64,000 nt of DNA, taken from contig CM059972.1 in assembly GCA_030490835.1 (NCBI GenBank), positions 49,207,452 to 49,271,451 of the forward strand, read 5' to 3'. This document shows, piece by piece, positions 11,824 through 22,402 of this stretch. Both the position numbers and the translations under genes were made by a program. Within the stretch, counting starts at the first letter, position 1; every line of letters begins with the position of its first letter. The notes under the pieces were generated by a model. The model did no database searches. It saw nothing but the letters and a program-made list of their open reading frames with translations, and had not been told where the DNA came from. The stretch is from Annona cherimola. Its lineage: Eukaryota; Streptophyta; Magnoliopsida; Magnoliales; Annonaceae.

Positions 11824-12884
11824 CCTTGCTAACAACTCCATCTTTTGTCCTCCACAATATCTTAACCAATTTAGCTTCAAGCACATAATGTCAAATACAA
11901 TGAGAAATAAGTCACCTTGTGTCAAGTTAACATCAAGCAAGCTTATGCCTCGATTACAACTTCTCGTTACTCATCTTAGAACAAGCAAGATATTCCAACC
12001 AATCCACACCAAAGCAATAGCAAGTAATCCAAACCAATAGATATATGCATAGAAGAACTCCAAATTAAGGCAAAAGATTGCCACCCAAGCTAGGTTCGAA
12101 AATGTCCACAGTAAATCAAAGTTGTGGTGCCTTGTGCGTGGTGCTTTTGCGTAGAGAAATCAGTGTTGCGCCACCGTTGTTTGTCGGAATTGGGAAGAGT
12201 TATCAGATGGGAAAACAAGAAAGGAAGAAGAAAGAAGGGGGAAAATGGGAGGACTGAGAGGAAAAGAGATGGAAATGGAAGAGAAGTAAGGCGGGGGGAA
12301 GGAAAGAAACTTAGAAAAGAGAGAATATGGAGATTTAGGGGTTGAGAAAAAAATACAAGAAGATGGGATGGAGGAAAAGAGAGATAGAATGAAGAAGAAG
12401 AAGATGGTGAAGAGATTGGTGGGTGGAATAGGGGGATTTCATGGAGATTGATGGGGAAGGGAGTTAGGGTTTTAGGGTTTTTAGGGGGGTTCAAAGAAAA
12501 GGAGGTGCTAGTTTGAAGAGAAATGAGAGGAGGGAGGAATGGTTTAGGGTTTTACGATGTCCAGCTCGAACAGGCCGATCGCGAGCTGCGACGCTAGGAT
12601 GATGGCGCTAGAGCACGAACTCTCTGATCGCCAAATGCTTGCTCTCCTTTCGTAATGGATTTTTTACATCGAAGCCTCAGCTATCTACTTTGATTTGCTT
12701 CAATCTTCCTAGACAAGCATGTCATTGCTCCATCTCTTCATGTGATACTAGGAGAAGGATCTAAATTCCACCTAGAGCATGCTAACACTAAATTCCCATG
12801 CCTTGCATTAGCTTGAAAATGCCATACACAAACCCTCAAATTAACACATGAATAAGAATCTCAATTCCCTTTTCTGCCTTCTAG
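11515..12884 (-). other. leader upstream of the E ORF, pyrimidine-rich in sense
   Basis: In sense this holds AAACCCTAAACC-like runs, then a 300-bp C/T-rich tract (12180-12480), then about 570 bp up to the ATG. Apparent ORFs on both strands of the tract (12090-12494 and 12124-12345) are low-complexity products of the composition. A PPT-like AAAGTTGGGGGAATT (sense) lies at 12886-12900, overlapping the start of fragment G. No 5' LTR of E was found, so E is probably truncated. Confidence 0.45.
11788..11818. repeat. (TA)n microsatellite
   Basis: About 15 uninterrupted TA units in the leader of element E. Confidence 0.95.
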
Positions 12885-13175
12885 GATTTAATTCCCCCAA
12901 CTTTAGCCCTGGTGCACAATGTGTTCCATATTTCCATGCTCAGGAAATATATACCTAACCCCACCCATATCTCGATAGCGGAGAACTTACCAAATCAAGA
13001 TCATTTGAGTTATGAAGAAAGACGAATCAAAATCTTAGATTATAAGATGTAAAAGCTTCAGAATCAAGAAATTGAATATGTTAAGGTTCAATGGAATCGA
13101 TATTCCGAAAATAAAGCCACTTGGGAACTACAGGAAGAAGTTGAAAATAAATACCCCCAGTTGTTTGAAAAGTAA
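12885..13175 (+). pseudogene. gypsy integrase C-terminus and chromodomain (G)
   Basis: A 97-codon stretch opens IPPTLALVHNVFHISMLRKY, the conserved C-terminal end of chromovirus integrase, followed by YEERRIKILDYKM, a TAA at 13050-13052, and a chromodomain core VKVQWNRYSENKATWEL...YPQLFEK ending in TAA. The W and ATWE positions expected for a chromodomain are kept. Chromodomains of this group are thought to direct integration into heterochromatin. The equivalent region of J (54687-55000, opposite strand) is closely similar, so G and J belong to one family. Upstream pol is missing and the left border with E is not sharp. Confidence 0.82.
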
Positions 13176-13198
13176 ATGGTTTCAGGACAAAACCTTTT

Positions 13199-13214
13199 AT
13201 AAGAGGGAGAAGAT
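13199..13214 (+). promoter_or_regulatory. polypurine tract of G
   Basis: ATAAGAGGGAGAAGAT sits directly before the LTR start TGTGACACC and 24 nt after the pol stop. This is the priming site for plus-strand DNA synthesis. Confidence 0.8.
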
Positions 13215-13987
13215 TGTGACACCTAGGACATTTGGAGATCCATAAATGTAAGTTAGGAATTTGATAATTATTATTGTATGTTTTGAAATGAGATTAGGGA
13301 AAATGACTAAGTAAGGTGATTAAGTTAATCATCCTTGTTCAATGTGGATTAATTTGAACAAAAAGACAAAATAAGGTGTAGGAAATGATGACTTGGAATG
13401 ATTATTTAATTTCATTAATTATGTTAAATTGTTGATAATTATGGGGTAAATTAGGTTATTGCTTGAAAAATTCATTACTTGAAGTATATAAGGCGGATTG
13501 ATGTGTAACTTGGAAGCTAGGCACATGTTGACGTGCTCTACTTAATGAATTGTGTGGATTATGATAATCATGATAAAATTAAGGTGATAATGATTTAATT
13601 TCATCAAATTTCATGAGACATTTCATGATAAAAACCATTAACTTTTTACCTTTTAAAAGCGATTTATAATTAATGCAAAAGTCAATACATTTAATGTTAA
13701 GTTTGAGGTGTCTTATGAAGGGAATTTTTGGGCAAATTTCTAATTTCAAAAAAATTTAGAAAAAGAAAAGAAAAGAAAAGAGGGACTAGGGGGAGGAGAA
13801 GAAGAAAAAAAGAGAAAAGAAGGGGAGAAGAAGAGGAGAACACAACTAGTGAAAGGAGGAAGCAACCGTAACCTCACAAGTAGGTACCTTAACCATAGTT
13901 TGATTTTGATAAATTGAAAGGGTTTCTTACTCAACTAATGATTCATAAATTTAACTCATTTATGAATATTAATTGATAGTTGATATA
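13215..13987 (+). repeat. 3' LTR of G, first part
   Basis: Begins TGTGACACCTAGG after the PPT. It contains a TATATAAGGCGG box at 13485-13496 matching a conserved U3 box in J and K, and a purine-rich tract at 13757-13835 as in J. The LTR is cut by element A, whose TSD atata is 13983-13987, and continues at 38026. Confidence 0.78.
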
Positions 13988-14842
13988 TGTTCGCAATCTC
14001 ACCGCAAGTGCACGGGTCGTAGATTGTAGTATATAAAATATCGATCCACAGGGAATTCGAGACTAAAAATTCTGCTTTTAAACACTTTCTCGTCGGATTT
14101 AATGGATTAGAAAAGTTGAAAGAGAATGTAGTAAATTAAATGGAAAAGACATAGGAAATTGGGAAGAGAAAATAAAATAAAAATTAGAATGATTTGAGAA
14201 AATGAGAGTGTGAGTTCTAGGGTCTAGGATTTCACATGCGTCTTTTGTAACGGGTAGTGGTATAATTATTTACTTTGGATATTATTTGTTAAAGGAGAAC
14301 AAAGCCTAATTTATCCTTGCACATTCTCTCGAAACCTACAAGGTGTATCCTAATTTTTTTAACCACCTATTCTCATGGGATTAAGTTAATTAGAATCCAT
14401 TAAGTTTTGTGGCTTGTTTATGGAATTCCTCAAGGTCATCATGCCTATTCTCATGGTCTTAGATTTCCAGGTTTAATATCTTGATTATCGTATATTAGAT
14501 TTCCACCTCTCGGTTTCATCACCTAATAAATGAGAATCATTGCCAAAGTGCAGGCCTTCACACCAAGCAAGCATTAAATCACAAGATATTAAATTAACAA
14601 TAATATTCATCATAAATAAATTAACATCCACACCATGCTACATTGTACGCATGCTACATCCTAAACTCTAGATTAAGAGTTTAGCCTAGCATGTTCAAGT
14701 CCAACAAAGAATTAACATAACATCCCATCTTAAACAAGACAATAAAAACAAAAAAAAAAAGAAAAGTTTATTGGTTTGGAGCTCCGATGATGTGTCGGTC
14801 GCCCCACGCAACTCGCCGGTTCTCCTCTCACCTGTGCTCTCC

Positions 14843-14884
<42 letters not shown>

Positions 14885-14926
14885 GAAAAACGGCCTTCTC
14901 CCCTTGCCTTCGGAACCCTAATAGGG

Positions 14927-14934
14927 TATTTATA
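14927..14934 (-). promoter_or_regulatory. TATA box in 3' LTR of A
   Basis: Sense TATAAATA in the context TGTATAAATACCC, 50 bp downstream of the nearest GGCGCC palindrome. The counterpart in the 5' LTR is 37303-37310. Confidence 0.7.
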
Positions 14935-14984
14935 CACCCCTTGAAACAAGCCATCCGTTCGCAATCGTACGTAGTTCTGCGTAT

Positions 14985-15346
14985 TGGCGCCGGGGCGCCA
15001 CCGTTCATCGCCTAGGCGCCGACTTGCTGGAAACCTGCTGATTGAGTGTGTTTATAACTTGCTTGAAGGTGGGGAAATGGTGCCGGGGCACCCCTGTCTG
15101 GCGCCTAGGCGTCAACTCTCTGAATGATTTGGGGCATGAAAGAAAAATCCTCCTAGAACACCTGTATGACCTTCTATGGCGCCTAGGCGCCAACTCCCTG
15201 GAAGCAATTCTACCTTGTGATCCCCAAAACCCTTTCGGACTTTTCGGCATGTTGGAGTGGCACCTAGGCGCCAACTCTCTGGAAGCAGACTGAAATGTGG
15301 TGTTGGAGATTCTGGCATGGGCCTGTAGGGTGGCGCCTAGGCGCCG
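14985..15346 (-). repeat. palindrome array in 3' LTR of A
   Basis: Seven sites of the TGGCGCCTAGGCGCCA type are present: 14985-15000 (centre GG), 15008-15021, 15079-15092 (TGCC/GGCA variant), 15099-15114, 15177-15192 (perfect), 15258-15273 and 15331-15346. The first four form two close pairs with short spacers. Equivalent arrays lie at 37361-37747 and in element B. Confidence 0.92.
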
Positions 15347-15619
15347 ACACCCTTGCTTGCTTTGGTTTCTCTTTTCTTCCATCCATTGACCTCTTAAGTG
15401 TTCCCTGTTTCTTCTTGTCTGAATTCCCTTAGATAAAATAATGGAATGAAATTTCAAACCAAAAGATTATAAAAGTTATTAAATATCTTAAAATTCATGT
15501 TCAACACCCAATTAATGCAAAAATCATATTTTAAACCAAATTTCATATTGAACTCAAATAATTCCCCATGAAATTGGTATAAAATGCCCACATAATATAT
15601 TGTTAATTTCCAATTATCA

Positions 15620-15635
15620 AATACCCCCACACTTA
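15620..15635 (-). promoter_or_regulatory. polypurine tract of A
   Basis: Sense AAGTGTGGGGGTATT abuts the 3' LTR start. Two more copies of the AAGTGTGGGGGT core lie in sense upstream, at about 23741-23754 and 24839-24852. Confidence 0.8.
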
Positions 15636-15867
15636 AACTTTTGCTTGACCTCAAGCAAATATAAAGGAATTCAAGAACACATTGCAAAGTTTCAAAACTT
15701 TGAGTGAAACGCGAAAATAAATGCTTAGCCACCCATTTGTTGGAAACATGTGGAAAATAAGCCAAGTCTATGTTTTGATGATTAACAAATCAATTTGAGT
15801 AAGTTTTGATTACTAACATGTTTGTGAAAATGATTAAAGGTTATACAAATGAAGAGAATGAAGCATG

Positions 15868-16735
15868 ACAAGTCAAGTCGAATTCCAAGTCGACTCAAGC
15901 ATCGACTTAAGCCAAGTCGATCCCCAAGTTGACTCCAGCAGCGACTTCAAAATGTCATTTCCTTCTAGAGTTGAAATTGAAAATGAGAGTTGCCGAAGTC
16001 GCATCCCAAGTCGACTTCGCTTGCGACTTGGGTGAAGTCGCAGACCAAGTCGACTCCAGCATCGACTTCGAAATGTCATTATCTTTCAGAGTTGAAATCG
16101 AGAACGAGAGCTGCTGAAGTCGCATCCCAAGTCGACTCCGCATGCGACTTGGGTGAAGTTGTAGACCAAGTCGACTCTAGCTTCGACTTCAGTGAGGAAA
16201 TTTCCGAACGAGTTAACTCAATGACAGATTTGAGTGGAGATGAAGATCAAGACGACTCAAACACTCAACATGGACAAAATAAGGATCAAATGAAGATCAA
16301 ATGAAGATCAAAGCAAGCAGGGCTGCATGAATCCATCATGTTGGATCATGAACACATACTCGGACATCTTCCATGCATTCCAAGACTCAAATACTCAAGA
16401 ACTCAAGAAAAGGAATCCAAGGTTTTCAAGATAAATAATCATACAGTGTTCCAAAGAGATATAAATCAAGGGAATAACATCAATATGAAGAAAATCAAGT
16501 GATCAAAGTCATCTCTGAAGATTTCAAGTTCAACTAGCAAGCTGAAGAAGTGAAGTCGCACCCGAAGTCGACTTCACCTGCGACTTGGGTCAAGTCGAGG
16601 ACCAAGTCGACCCAGACTGGAACTTGAAGAAGTTGCGGAAATCCGAAGTCGCACCCGAAGTTGACTCCATCTACGACTTGGGTGAAGTCGCACCCGAAGT
16701 CGACTCCACCTGCGACTTGGGTCGTAACGGTCGGA
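15868..16735 (+). repeat. AAGTCGACT palindrome array in C1 LTR
   Basis: A recurring module reads AAGTCGCAYCC, then CAAGTCGACTYC, then about 6 nt, then TGCGACTTGGGT. The outer AAGTCGCA and TGCGACTT are inverted repeats enclosing the palindromic AGTCGACT. Copies start near 15877, 16000, 16050, 16113, 16553, 16649 and 16688. A gap at about 16200-16550 without the motif separates two clusters. Confidence 0.88.
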
Positions 16736-16803
16736 AATTTTTCGAACGTTGGCGCATTAAATGCGCGCCACCTACTTCCAAACGTTCAGATTCCTTCGTA
16801 AAT

Positions 16804-16810
16804 TATATAA
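16804..16810 (+). promoter_or_regulatory. TATA box in C1 5' LTR
   Basis: TATATAA in AATTATATAAGGC, about 70-80 bp downstream of the last palindromic module. The solo LTR has TATTTATAAAAG at the same place (49256-49267). Confidence 0.65.
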
Positions 16811-17448
16811 GGCATTCAATATGAACGAGGAGGGTAGCTGAGAATTCATTGAATGAGCATAACTCTCATCTCTAAGAGCTTTAAGTGATCAAGCCAACAT
16901 TTAGAAGAAGAACCGTGCTTTCAAACTATCAAGAGGTGCTTGCTGAATCATTAAGCCTACACTACAAGTTCTTCTCTGCTCCAAATCTGCCTCTACACAC
17001 CAGTAACGTGTAGAAACTTTCTTTTGTTATTTCTTGTTGTATTGAACTTGATTTAATTTGGGTAACTAAGATCAAGTGTAAGCAAAGTAGTGTGTGATTA
17101 GAGTGAAACTTATCACCTACTTATGTTGTAAATTGTTGATGCCCCCTAGAGCTGGAATCTAGAAGAGAGCAGTGACTCTAGTTGTATTTGTGAAATACAT
17201 AGTGGAACCCAAGTCACAAGAGGTGTGAGCTTGGAAGAGTGGAGTAAGGAAGGTTGCCCGAACCACTATAAAATCTTGTTTGTTGATATTTATTTTTGCT
17301 CTCTGCACTATATTGCTTTCCATTTGTTTCTTCATAAAAGGGGACTAGATTAATCCGGGGTAAAGTTTCTGTTTAAGTTGAAAAATTTTAAATACTAAAA
17401 TTCACCCCTCCCCTCTTAGGTAATTGCCATTAACTCGGGACTAACAAG

Positions 17449-17460
17449 TGGTATCAAAGC
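17449..17460 (+). promoter_or_regulatory. primer-binding site (tRNA-iMet) of C1
   Basis: TGGTATCAAAGC, one mismatch from the plant initiator-tRNA complement TGGTATCAGAGC, 2 nt after the LTR end. Confidence 0.9.
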
Positions 17461-17494
17461 AGGTCTTTGAGTTTTACCAAAGAGATCTTTTGAT

Positions 17495-19323
17495 ATGGCA
17501 TCCCAATCTACTTCCGTTCTCGCTTTTGCCGAAGGCGAATCTTTTATTAGGCCACCATTGTTTGATGGGAACAATTTCGGCTATTGAAAGCTACGTATGA
17601 AACAACTCATCATGACTATAGATATGGACTCCTGGATTGCTATCAAAGATGGTGTGACTTTGCCAATCGATGAAAGAGCTTCCAAATGGACCGATGAGGA
17701 AGTAAGAACTGTTAAGAGCAACGTTAAAGCTATGAACTCACTGTTTTGTGCTCTTACCGCTTTCGAATATGATAGAGTATCCTCTTATTTAACTGCCAAA
17801 GAGATATGGGATACACTAACATCCATCTATGAAGGAACTTCTCAAGTCTAAGGGAGAAGGAGAAATATATTAATTAGAGAATTAGAAAGATTTAAAATGT
17901 TAGAAACAGAAAATATTTCAGAAATGTTTGCTAGATTCTCTAAAATTACTAATGCTTTGAAACGTCTTGGAAAAGCAATTTCTGAATCGGAGCAGCTCAT
18001 GAAGATTCTAAGGGTGCTACCCGAATCATAGACTCCAAAAATTACTGCAATAGAAGAAGCCAAGGACCTAAACACATTGAAGCTAGAAGATCTTATTAGC
18101 TCATTGATGTCACATGAGCTAATCAAGAAAAGAAATGAAGATCACCACAAAGGCAAAAGAGCCATTGTATTGAAAGCGGCACATAACTCGGATGAGTCCA
18201 GCTCCTTATCTCACAACGATGATGAAGACATTGTACTACTTACTCGTAAATTTCGAAAGTTTATGAGAAAATAAAAGAACTTCAAAGACTTCAAAGAGAG
18301 ACCACGAAAAGAGAAGAAGAAGGAGGCCACAAAATGTTATAGATGCGGCGGTATGGGACATATGCAAGGTCAATGTCCTATACCAGAAGAAAGACCAAAG
18401 GATCATATGAAAGCTGAAAATTTCAAAGGCCCAAGGGAAGAGGAATGTACGTGAATGAAAAAATTTCATCAACAAGTAGCTCCTCAACCGATGATTTTGA
18501 TGCAGCAAATTGCACAGAATATGTTGCATGGCACGGATTGAGCAAGAAGAAAATTTGAACTCAACGAAAGTTTTAGAAGAGCAAACCACCTCAACAAAAT
18601 GCACAAGTAATGAAAAGGTAACTTCTAAATGTTGTCATTCTCAATCTACTTATTCTTCTATTCAAGAATGTCTCAAATGTGCTGAATTAGAGGAATTACA
18701 ACATGCATATGATTCATTATATGAGGAAATTAAAAATTAGTAAACAAGTTATCATTAAAGAGACAACAATGCAATTCTATTATTACTATAAATGGAAAAC
18801 TAGCAGGAAAACAACAAAACTGAAAGAATAAAATGAACTACTTTTGAAAGAAGTGAAAAAATTGAAAAAGGAGAATGAATCATTAGCTAAATTCTCTAAT
18901 CCAGGAGAAAATGTGAAAATATTTCTAAACATGACCTCTCAAACCAATAGAAAAGGTCTTGGATACTCCACATTTGAGCAAAGAGAAAGCGGCAAATCGA
19001 ATGTGCAAATACTTGGGAAAAATCAAACCAAAACTGCACCTATTTACATACCTAAAGGGAAACGAGTTGTTTGGACCAAAAGGCCAACTTTTGAACCACT
19101 ACATACTTGGAGGCCTACTCCTAGATTACCAATGACTTGCAATTTTTGCAACAAGATGGGTCACAAAATTCATAGATGCAACTTTAAAAAACTATATGAC
19201 TATGGTGCAAAATTAGTTTGGGTTCCAAGAAACACAAAATTTGGGCTTTCAAAGATAGAACAACAAAGATTAAATCAGTTTACTAACCCGAATGGACCCA
19301 TAAAATGGGTGCCAAAGAGATAA
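17495..19323 (+). pseudogene. copia Gag with two zinc knuckles (C1)
   Basis: Starts MASQSTSVLAFAEGESF shortly after the PBS. A UBN2/retrotrans_gag-like body follows (KQLIMTIDMDSWIAIKDG ... WDTLTSIYEGTSQ ... LEDLISSLMSHELIKKR). The first knuckle is C-Y-R-C-G-G-M-G-H-M-Q-G-Q-C (CX2CX4HX4C). Beyond it a long extension of Ser/Thr-, Lys- and Glu-rich, probably helical sequence leads to a second knuckle, C-N-F-C-N-K-M-G-H-K-I-H-R-C, ending near GPIKWVPKR. In-frame stops occur near 17586 (where C2-type elements would have Trp), 17849, 18028 and 18272, and at least two frameshifts follow. Gag forms the RNA-packaging particle. A long Gag extension is a Sirevirus trait; I do not see a TQT dynein-light-chain motif. 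Confidence 0.87.
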
Positions 19324-19330
19324 GATTTAT

Positions 19331-19777
19331 TTGTTCATTTTTCAAATACGTTTCAAGGCAAAGGCAAGCAATGTTTGGTTCGTGGATAGTGGTTGCTCAA
19401 GGCATATGACCGGTGAAAAAAGTTTATTTCATAAACTCAAGCCTTGCAACAATGGAACTGTTGCTTTTGGAAATAATGAGAAAGGTAAAATCAAAGGTAA
19501 AGGAAACATTTATAGTATTTGAAATGCATGTATGGAAGATGTATTATTTGTTGAAGGACTCAAGCATAATTTAATGAGTATTAGCCAATTATGTTACAAA
19601 GGATACAAGGTTGTGTTTGAATCATCTATATGCAATGTGTTTGATGGAGAACATATCATGTTTAGTGGAAAAAGACATGGAAATGTATATTTGGTTTCAC
19701 TTGATGAACTAGATGGTCAATGTCTAATGGCCATTGACAATGATCCATGGTTTAGCATAAGAGTCTTGGGCATATAA
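19331..19777 (+). pseudogene. copia aspartic protease region (C1)
   Basis: Contains WFVDSGCSRHMTGEKSLF, the standard copia protease active-site box (D-S-G), then VAFGNNEKGKIKGKG, a stop near 19520, and EDVLFVEGLKHNLMSISQL, the C-terminal half of plant copia protease. The following YLVSLDELDGQCLMA leads into the pre-integrase segment. The protease cuts the Gag-Pol polyprotein inside the particle. Identity is clear; the internal stop and a shift after 19740 make it non-functional as it stands. Confidence 0.88.
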
Positions 19778-20706
19778 ACATGACAAATATTAAGACCCTA
19801 TGGAAAAAGTGTTTGGTAGAAGGATTGCCAAAATTGAAATATGACAAAGATAAAATTTGCAAGGCATGTCAATTGTCAAAACAACCTAATGTCTTTCTCT
19901 ACCAAAAAGGAGATTTTCACAACTAGGCCACTTGAATTGCTACGCATGGATCTATATGGACCATCTGACATTTTAACCATTGGTGGAAAGAAGTATGTGT
20001 TTGTAATAGTCGATGATTTTTCATGATTCACATGGGTAATTCTCTTAGCTAGCAAAGATGAAGCCTTCTTTATGTTTGCAACTTTTGTAAACTTGGTGCA
20101 AAATGAAAAATAAATTACTATTATGACCATTAGAAGTGATCATGGTGGTGAGTTTGAAAATAAATGATTCATAGAATTATGTAATGAAAAAGGAATTCAC
20201 CACACATTTTCGGCACCAAGAACTCCACAAAAAAATGGAGTGGTTGAAAGGAAAAATAGAACCATACAAGAGATGGCTAGAACATTGCTAAATGAGAGTA
20301 AATTATCCAAGAAATTTTGGGGTGAAGCTGTAAGTACAGCTTGTTATGTGTTGAACCGAGTTACCATTAGACCAATCTTGAAAAAGACCTCATATGAGCT
20401 ATGGAAAGGTAGAAAACTAAATATTTCATATTTTCATGCTTTTGGTTGCACATGTTATGTTCTGAATAATGGAAAAACTAACTTGGGAAAACTAGATGCT
20501 AAAAGTGATGAGGCAATATTCCTTGGTTACTCATCAAATAGCAAAGCATATAGAGTCTTTAATAAAAGGAACCAAGTTGTAGAAGAGTTAATACATGTTG
20601 TTTTTGATGAATTTAATCCATGCTCCAAAAGAAAAGATGATTTAAGTGATGCAGATGATATTACAAGTAACCTTGAAAAATTGCATGTGGAGAAGCAAGA
20701 ATAATC
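19778..20706 (+). pseudogene. copia integrase (C1)
   Basis: The zinc-binding GAG-pre-integrase segment is frameshifted but legible, with the His pair in LGHINM and C-X2-C in ICKACQLSKQP. The catalytic core follows: LRMDLYGPSDI (first D), FVIVDDFS, then ITTMTIRSDHGGEFEN-like wording with the second D, and KNGVVERKNRTIQEMARTLL with the catalytic E. The C-terminal part GYSSNSKAYRVFNKR up to VFDEFN is open at 20240-20704. Stops near 20024, 20112 and 20166 and a shift at about 19890 break the gene. Integrase inserts the cDNA and makes the 5-bp TSD seen around C1. Confidence 0.87.
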
Positions 20707-20707
20707 C

Positions 20708-22402
20708 ATGGAGGAAAGGGTAAGTGAAGGTAATAACTCCTATAAACCTCCAATTGATTTAAAATTCAAAAATGACCATCCAATTGAGCAAGTTATAGGG
20801 AATATTTATGAAAGTGTAAAAACTAGAAGGTCAAAACAAAATATTTGTGGACAATACACATTTGTATCCAAAATTGAACCATCCACTATTGACCAAGCTC
20901 TTGATGATGAAAACTGGATCATAGCAATGCAAGAAGAGCTAAATCAATTTGAAAGAAACCAAGTTTGGCATCTTGTTCCAAGACCAAAAGACTGTATTGT
21001 CATTGGCACAAAATGGGTCTTTAGGAACAAATTAGATGAAAGTAGACTTGTGGTGAGAAACAAAGCTAGACTTGTGGCAAAAGGATACTCACAAGAAGAA
21101 GGAATAGACTTTGAAAAATCCTACGCTCCGGTTGCTAGATTAGAAGCTATTCGCATCTTACTAGCTTTTGCATCTCACATGAACTTCAAGTTGTTTCAAA
21201 TGGATGTTAAAAGTGCATTTTTGAATGACTATATAAATGAAGAGGTGTATGTTGAACAACCATCTGGATTTGAGGAGAAAGATCAATCTAAATTTGTATA
21301 CAAATTAACCAAAGCTTTATATGGATTAAAACAATCTCCAAGGGCTTGGTATGAGAGATTAAGCAAAATTTTTATTGATCATGACTTTCAAAAGGGAAAG
21401 GTAGACACCACTTTGTTTATCAAGTATAAAGAAAAAGATATCTTGATTATTCAAATTTATGTTGATGATATTATTTTTGGTGCTACTAATGAGATTCTTT
21501 GTCAAGAATTTTCTGAGCTTATGCAGAAAGAATTTGAAATGAGTATGATGGGAGAGCTAAACTTCTTCCTTGGACTACAAATCAAGCAACTAAGTGAAAG
21601 GATCTTCAGAAACCAGTCCAAGTATATCAAAGAAATGTTAAAGAAGTTTGGCATGAAAAATAGCAAAGGGGCAAACACGCCTATGAGCTCAACAATTAAA
21701 ATTAACAAAGATGAGAAAGGCAAACCAGTTGATTTAAAGTTATATAGAAGCATGATAGGCTCTTTATTATATTTAACTGCTTCCAGACCCGATATATTAT
21801 TTAGTATTTGCATGTGCTCTAGATTTCAATCATGTCCAAAAGAATCACACTTGGTAGCTGTAAAAAGAATTTTCAGATATTTAGTAGACACTACCAACAT
21901 AGGACTTTGGTATCCAAAGGGCTCTGATTTTGATCTAATCAGCTACTTGGATGCGGATTTTTCCGGTTACAAGGTAGATAGAAAAAGCACTAGTGGAACA
22001 TGTCAGTTTCTTGGGAACATGTTGGTTTTATGGTTTTCAAGAAAACAAACTAGTGTTGCTCTATCTACGGCGAAAGCCGAATATATTGCCGCCGGGAGCT
22101 GTTGTGCCCAATTGCTTTTGATGAAACAACAACTTAGGGATTATGGCATGAACTTTAAAGATATACCTATTAGATGTGATAACACAAGTGCAATATGTTT
22201 AACTAAAAATTTAGTATTGCATTCTAGGACCAAGCATATAGACCTTAGACATCATTTTATTAGAGAACATATAGAAAATCATGATATATGTTTGGAATAT
22301 GTGAGAACAGAAGATCAAATTGCAGATACGTTTACCAAACCTCTAGCAAAAGAACTATTTTATAAAATTAGAAATGATATGGGAATGCTTGAATTAACTT
22401 AG
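20708..22402 (+). CDS. copia reverse transcriptase-RNase H (C1)
   Basis: An open frame of 564 codons from the internal Met to TAG, the longest intact frame in the window. The RT domain starts at about residue 75 ([19 protein letters not shown]), with MDVKSAFLN containing the first catalytic Asp and YVDDIIFGA holding the YVDD box at about residues 250-260. RNase H covers roughly residues 415-550, with the acidic series at [20 protein letters not shown] and [10 protein letters not shown], and the usual copia end [12 protein letters not shown]...GMLELT. This is the C-terminal part of the Gag-Pol polyprotein; the start listed is only the first Met after a stop, not a native initiator. RT copies RNA to cDNA and RNase H removes the template. 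No env-like ORF follows. That this block is open while Gag, Pro and INT are broken may be chance in a fairly young copy. Confidence 0.9.
   Translation: MEERVSEGNNSYKPPIDLKFKNDHPIEQVIGNIYESVKTRRSKQNICGQYTFVSKIEPSTIDQALDDENWIIAMQEELNQFERNQVWHLVPRPKDCIVIGTKWVFRNKLDESRLVVRNKARLVAKGYSQEEGIDFEKSYAPVARLEAIRILLAFASHMNFKLFQMDVKSAFLNDYINEEVYVEQPSGFEEKDQSKFVYKLTKALYGLKQSPRAWYERLSKIFIDHDFQKGKVDTTLFIKYKEKDILIIQIYVDDIIFGATNEILCQEFSELMQKEFEMSMMGELNFFLGLQIKQLSERIFRNQSKYIKEMLKKFGMKNSKGANTPMSSTIKINKDEKGKPVDLKLYRSMIGSLLYLTASRPDILFSICMCSRFQSCPKESHLVAVKRIFRYLVDTTNIGLWYPKGSDFDLISYLDADFSGYKVDRKSTSGTCQFLGNMLVLWFSRKQTSVALSTAKAEYIAAGSCCAQLLLMKQQLRDYGMNFKDIPIRCDNTSAICLTKNLVLHSRTKHIDLRHHFIREHIENHDICLEYVRTEDQIADTFTKPLAKELFYKIRNDMGMLELT

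Larger units (their letters stand above)
13988..15619 (-). repeat. 3' LTR of A (1.63 kb)
   Basis: Pairs with 36379-38020 over its whole length. In sense order: AATTGG-rich start, an array of GGCGCC palindromes (15346 down to 14985), TATA box (14934-14927), a GA-repeat 5' UTR (14884-14846), and an R/U5 block ending GATTGCGAACA. ORFs within it (14695-15457) arise from the palindrome and GA repeats and are not genes. The GA microsatellite is longer here than in the 5' LTR. Confidence 0.93.
15738..17446 (+). repeat. 5' LTR of C1 (1.71 kb)
   Basis: Runs TGTTGGAAACATG...CGGGACTAACA. It holds palindrome-rich repeats in two clusters (15868-16200 and 16553-16735), a TATA box at 16804-16810 and an R/U5 end. 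A solo copy of the same LTR lies at 48099-49897. ORFs in 15873-16824 read repeated S-Q-V-D/D-L-G-E-V peptides and come from the DNA repeat, not from a gene. Confidence 0.94.

Noticed and set aside
12090..12494. Pro/Ser/Phe-rich minus ORF and its Arg/Lys/Gly-rich plus counterpart
   Set aside because: Both derive from one C/T-rich tract, are open on both strands and match no domain; treated as leader of E.
14985..15346. CRISPR-like array of short palindromes
   Set aside because: Spacing is uneven, spacers are shared between LTR copies, and the DNA is plant retrotransposon LTR.
15873..16304. ORFs with repeated S-Q-V-D and D-L-G-E-V peptides (also 16585-16824, 22852-23194, 48309-48600, 49040-49279)
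   Set aside because: Translations of the copia LTR palindrome array; open in several frames because the repeat lacks stops, and they sit inside an LTR.
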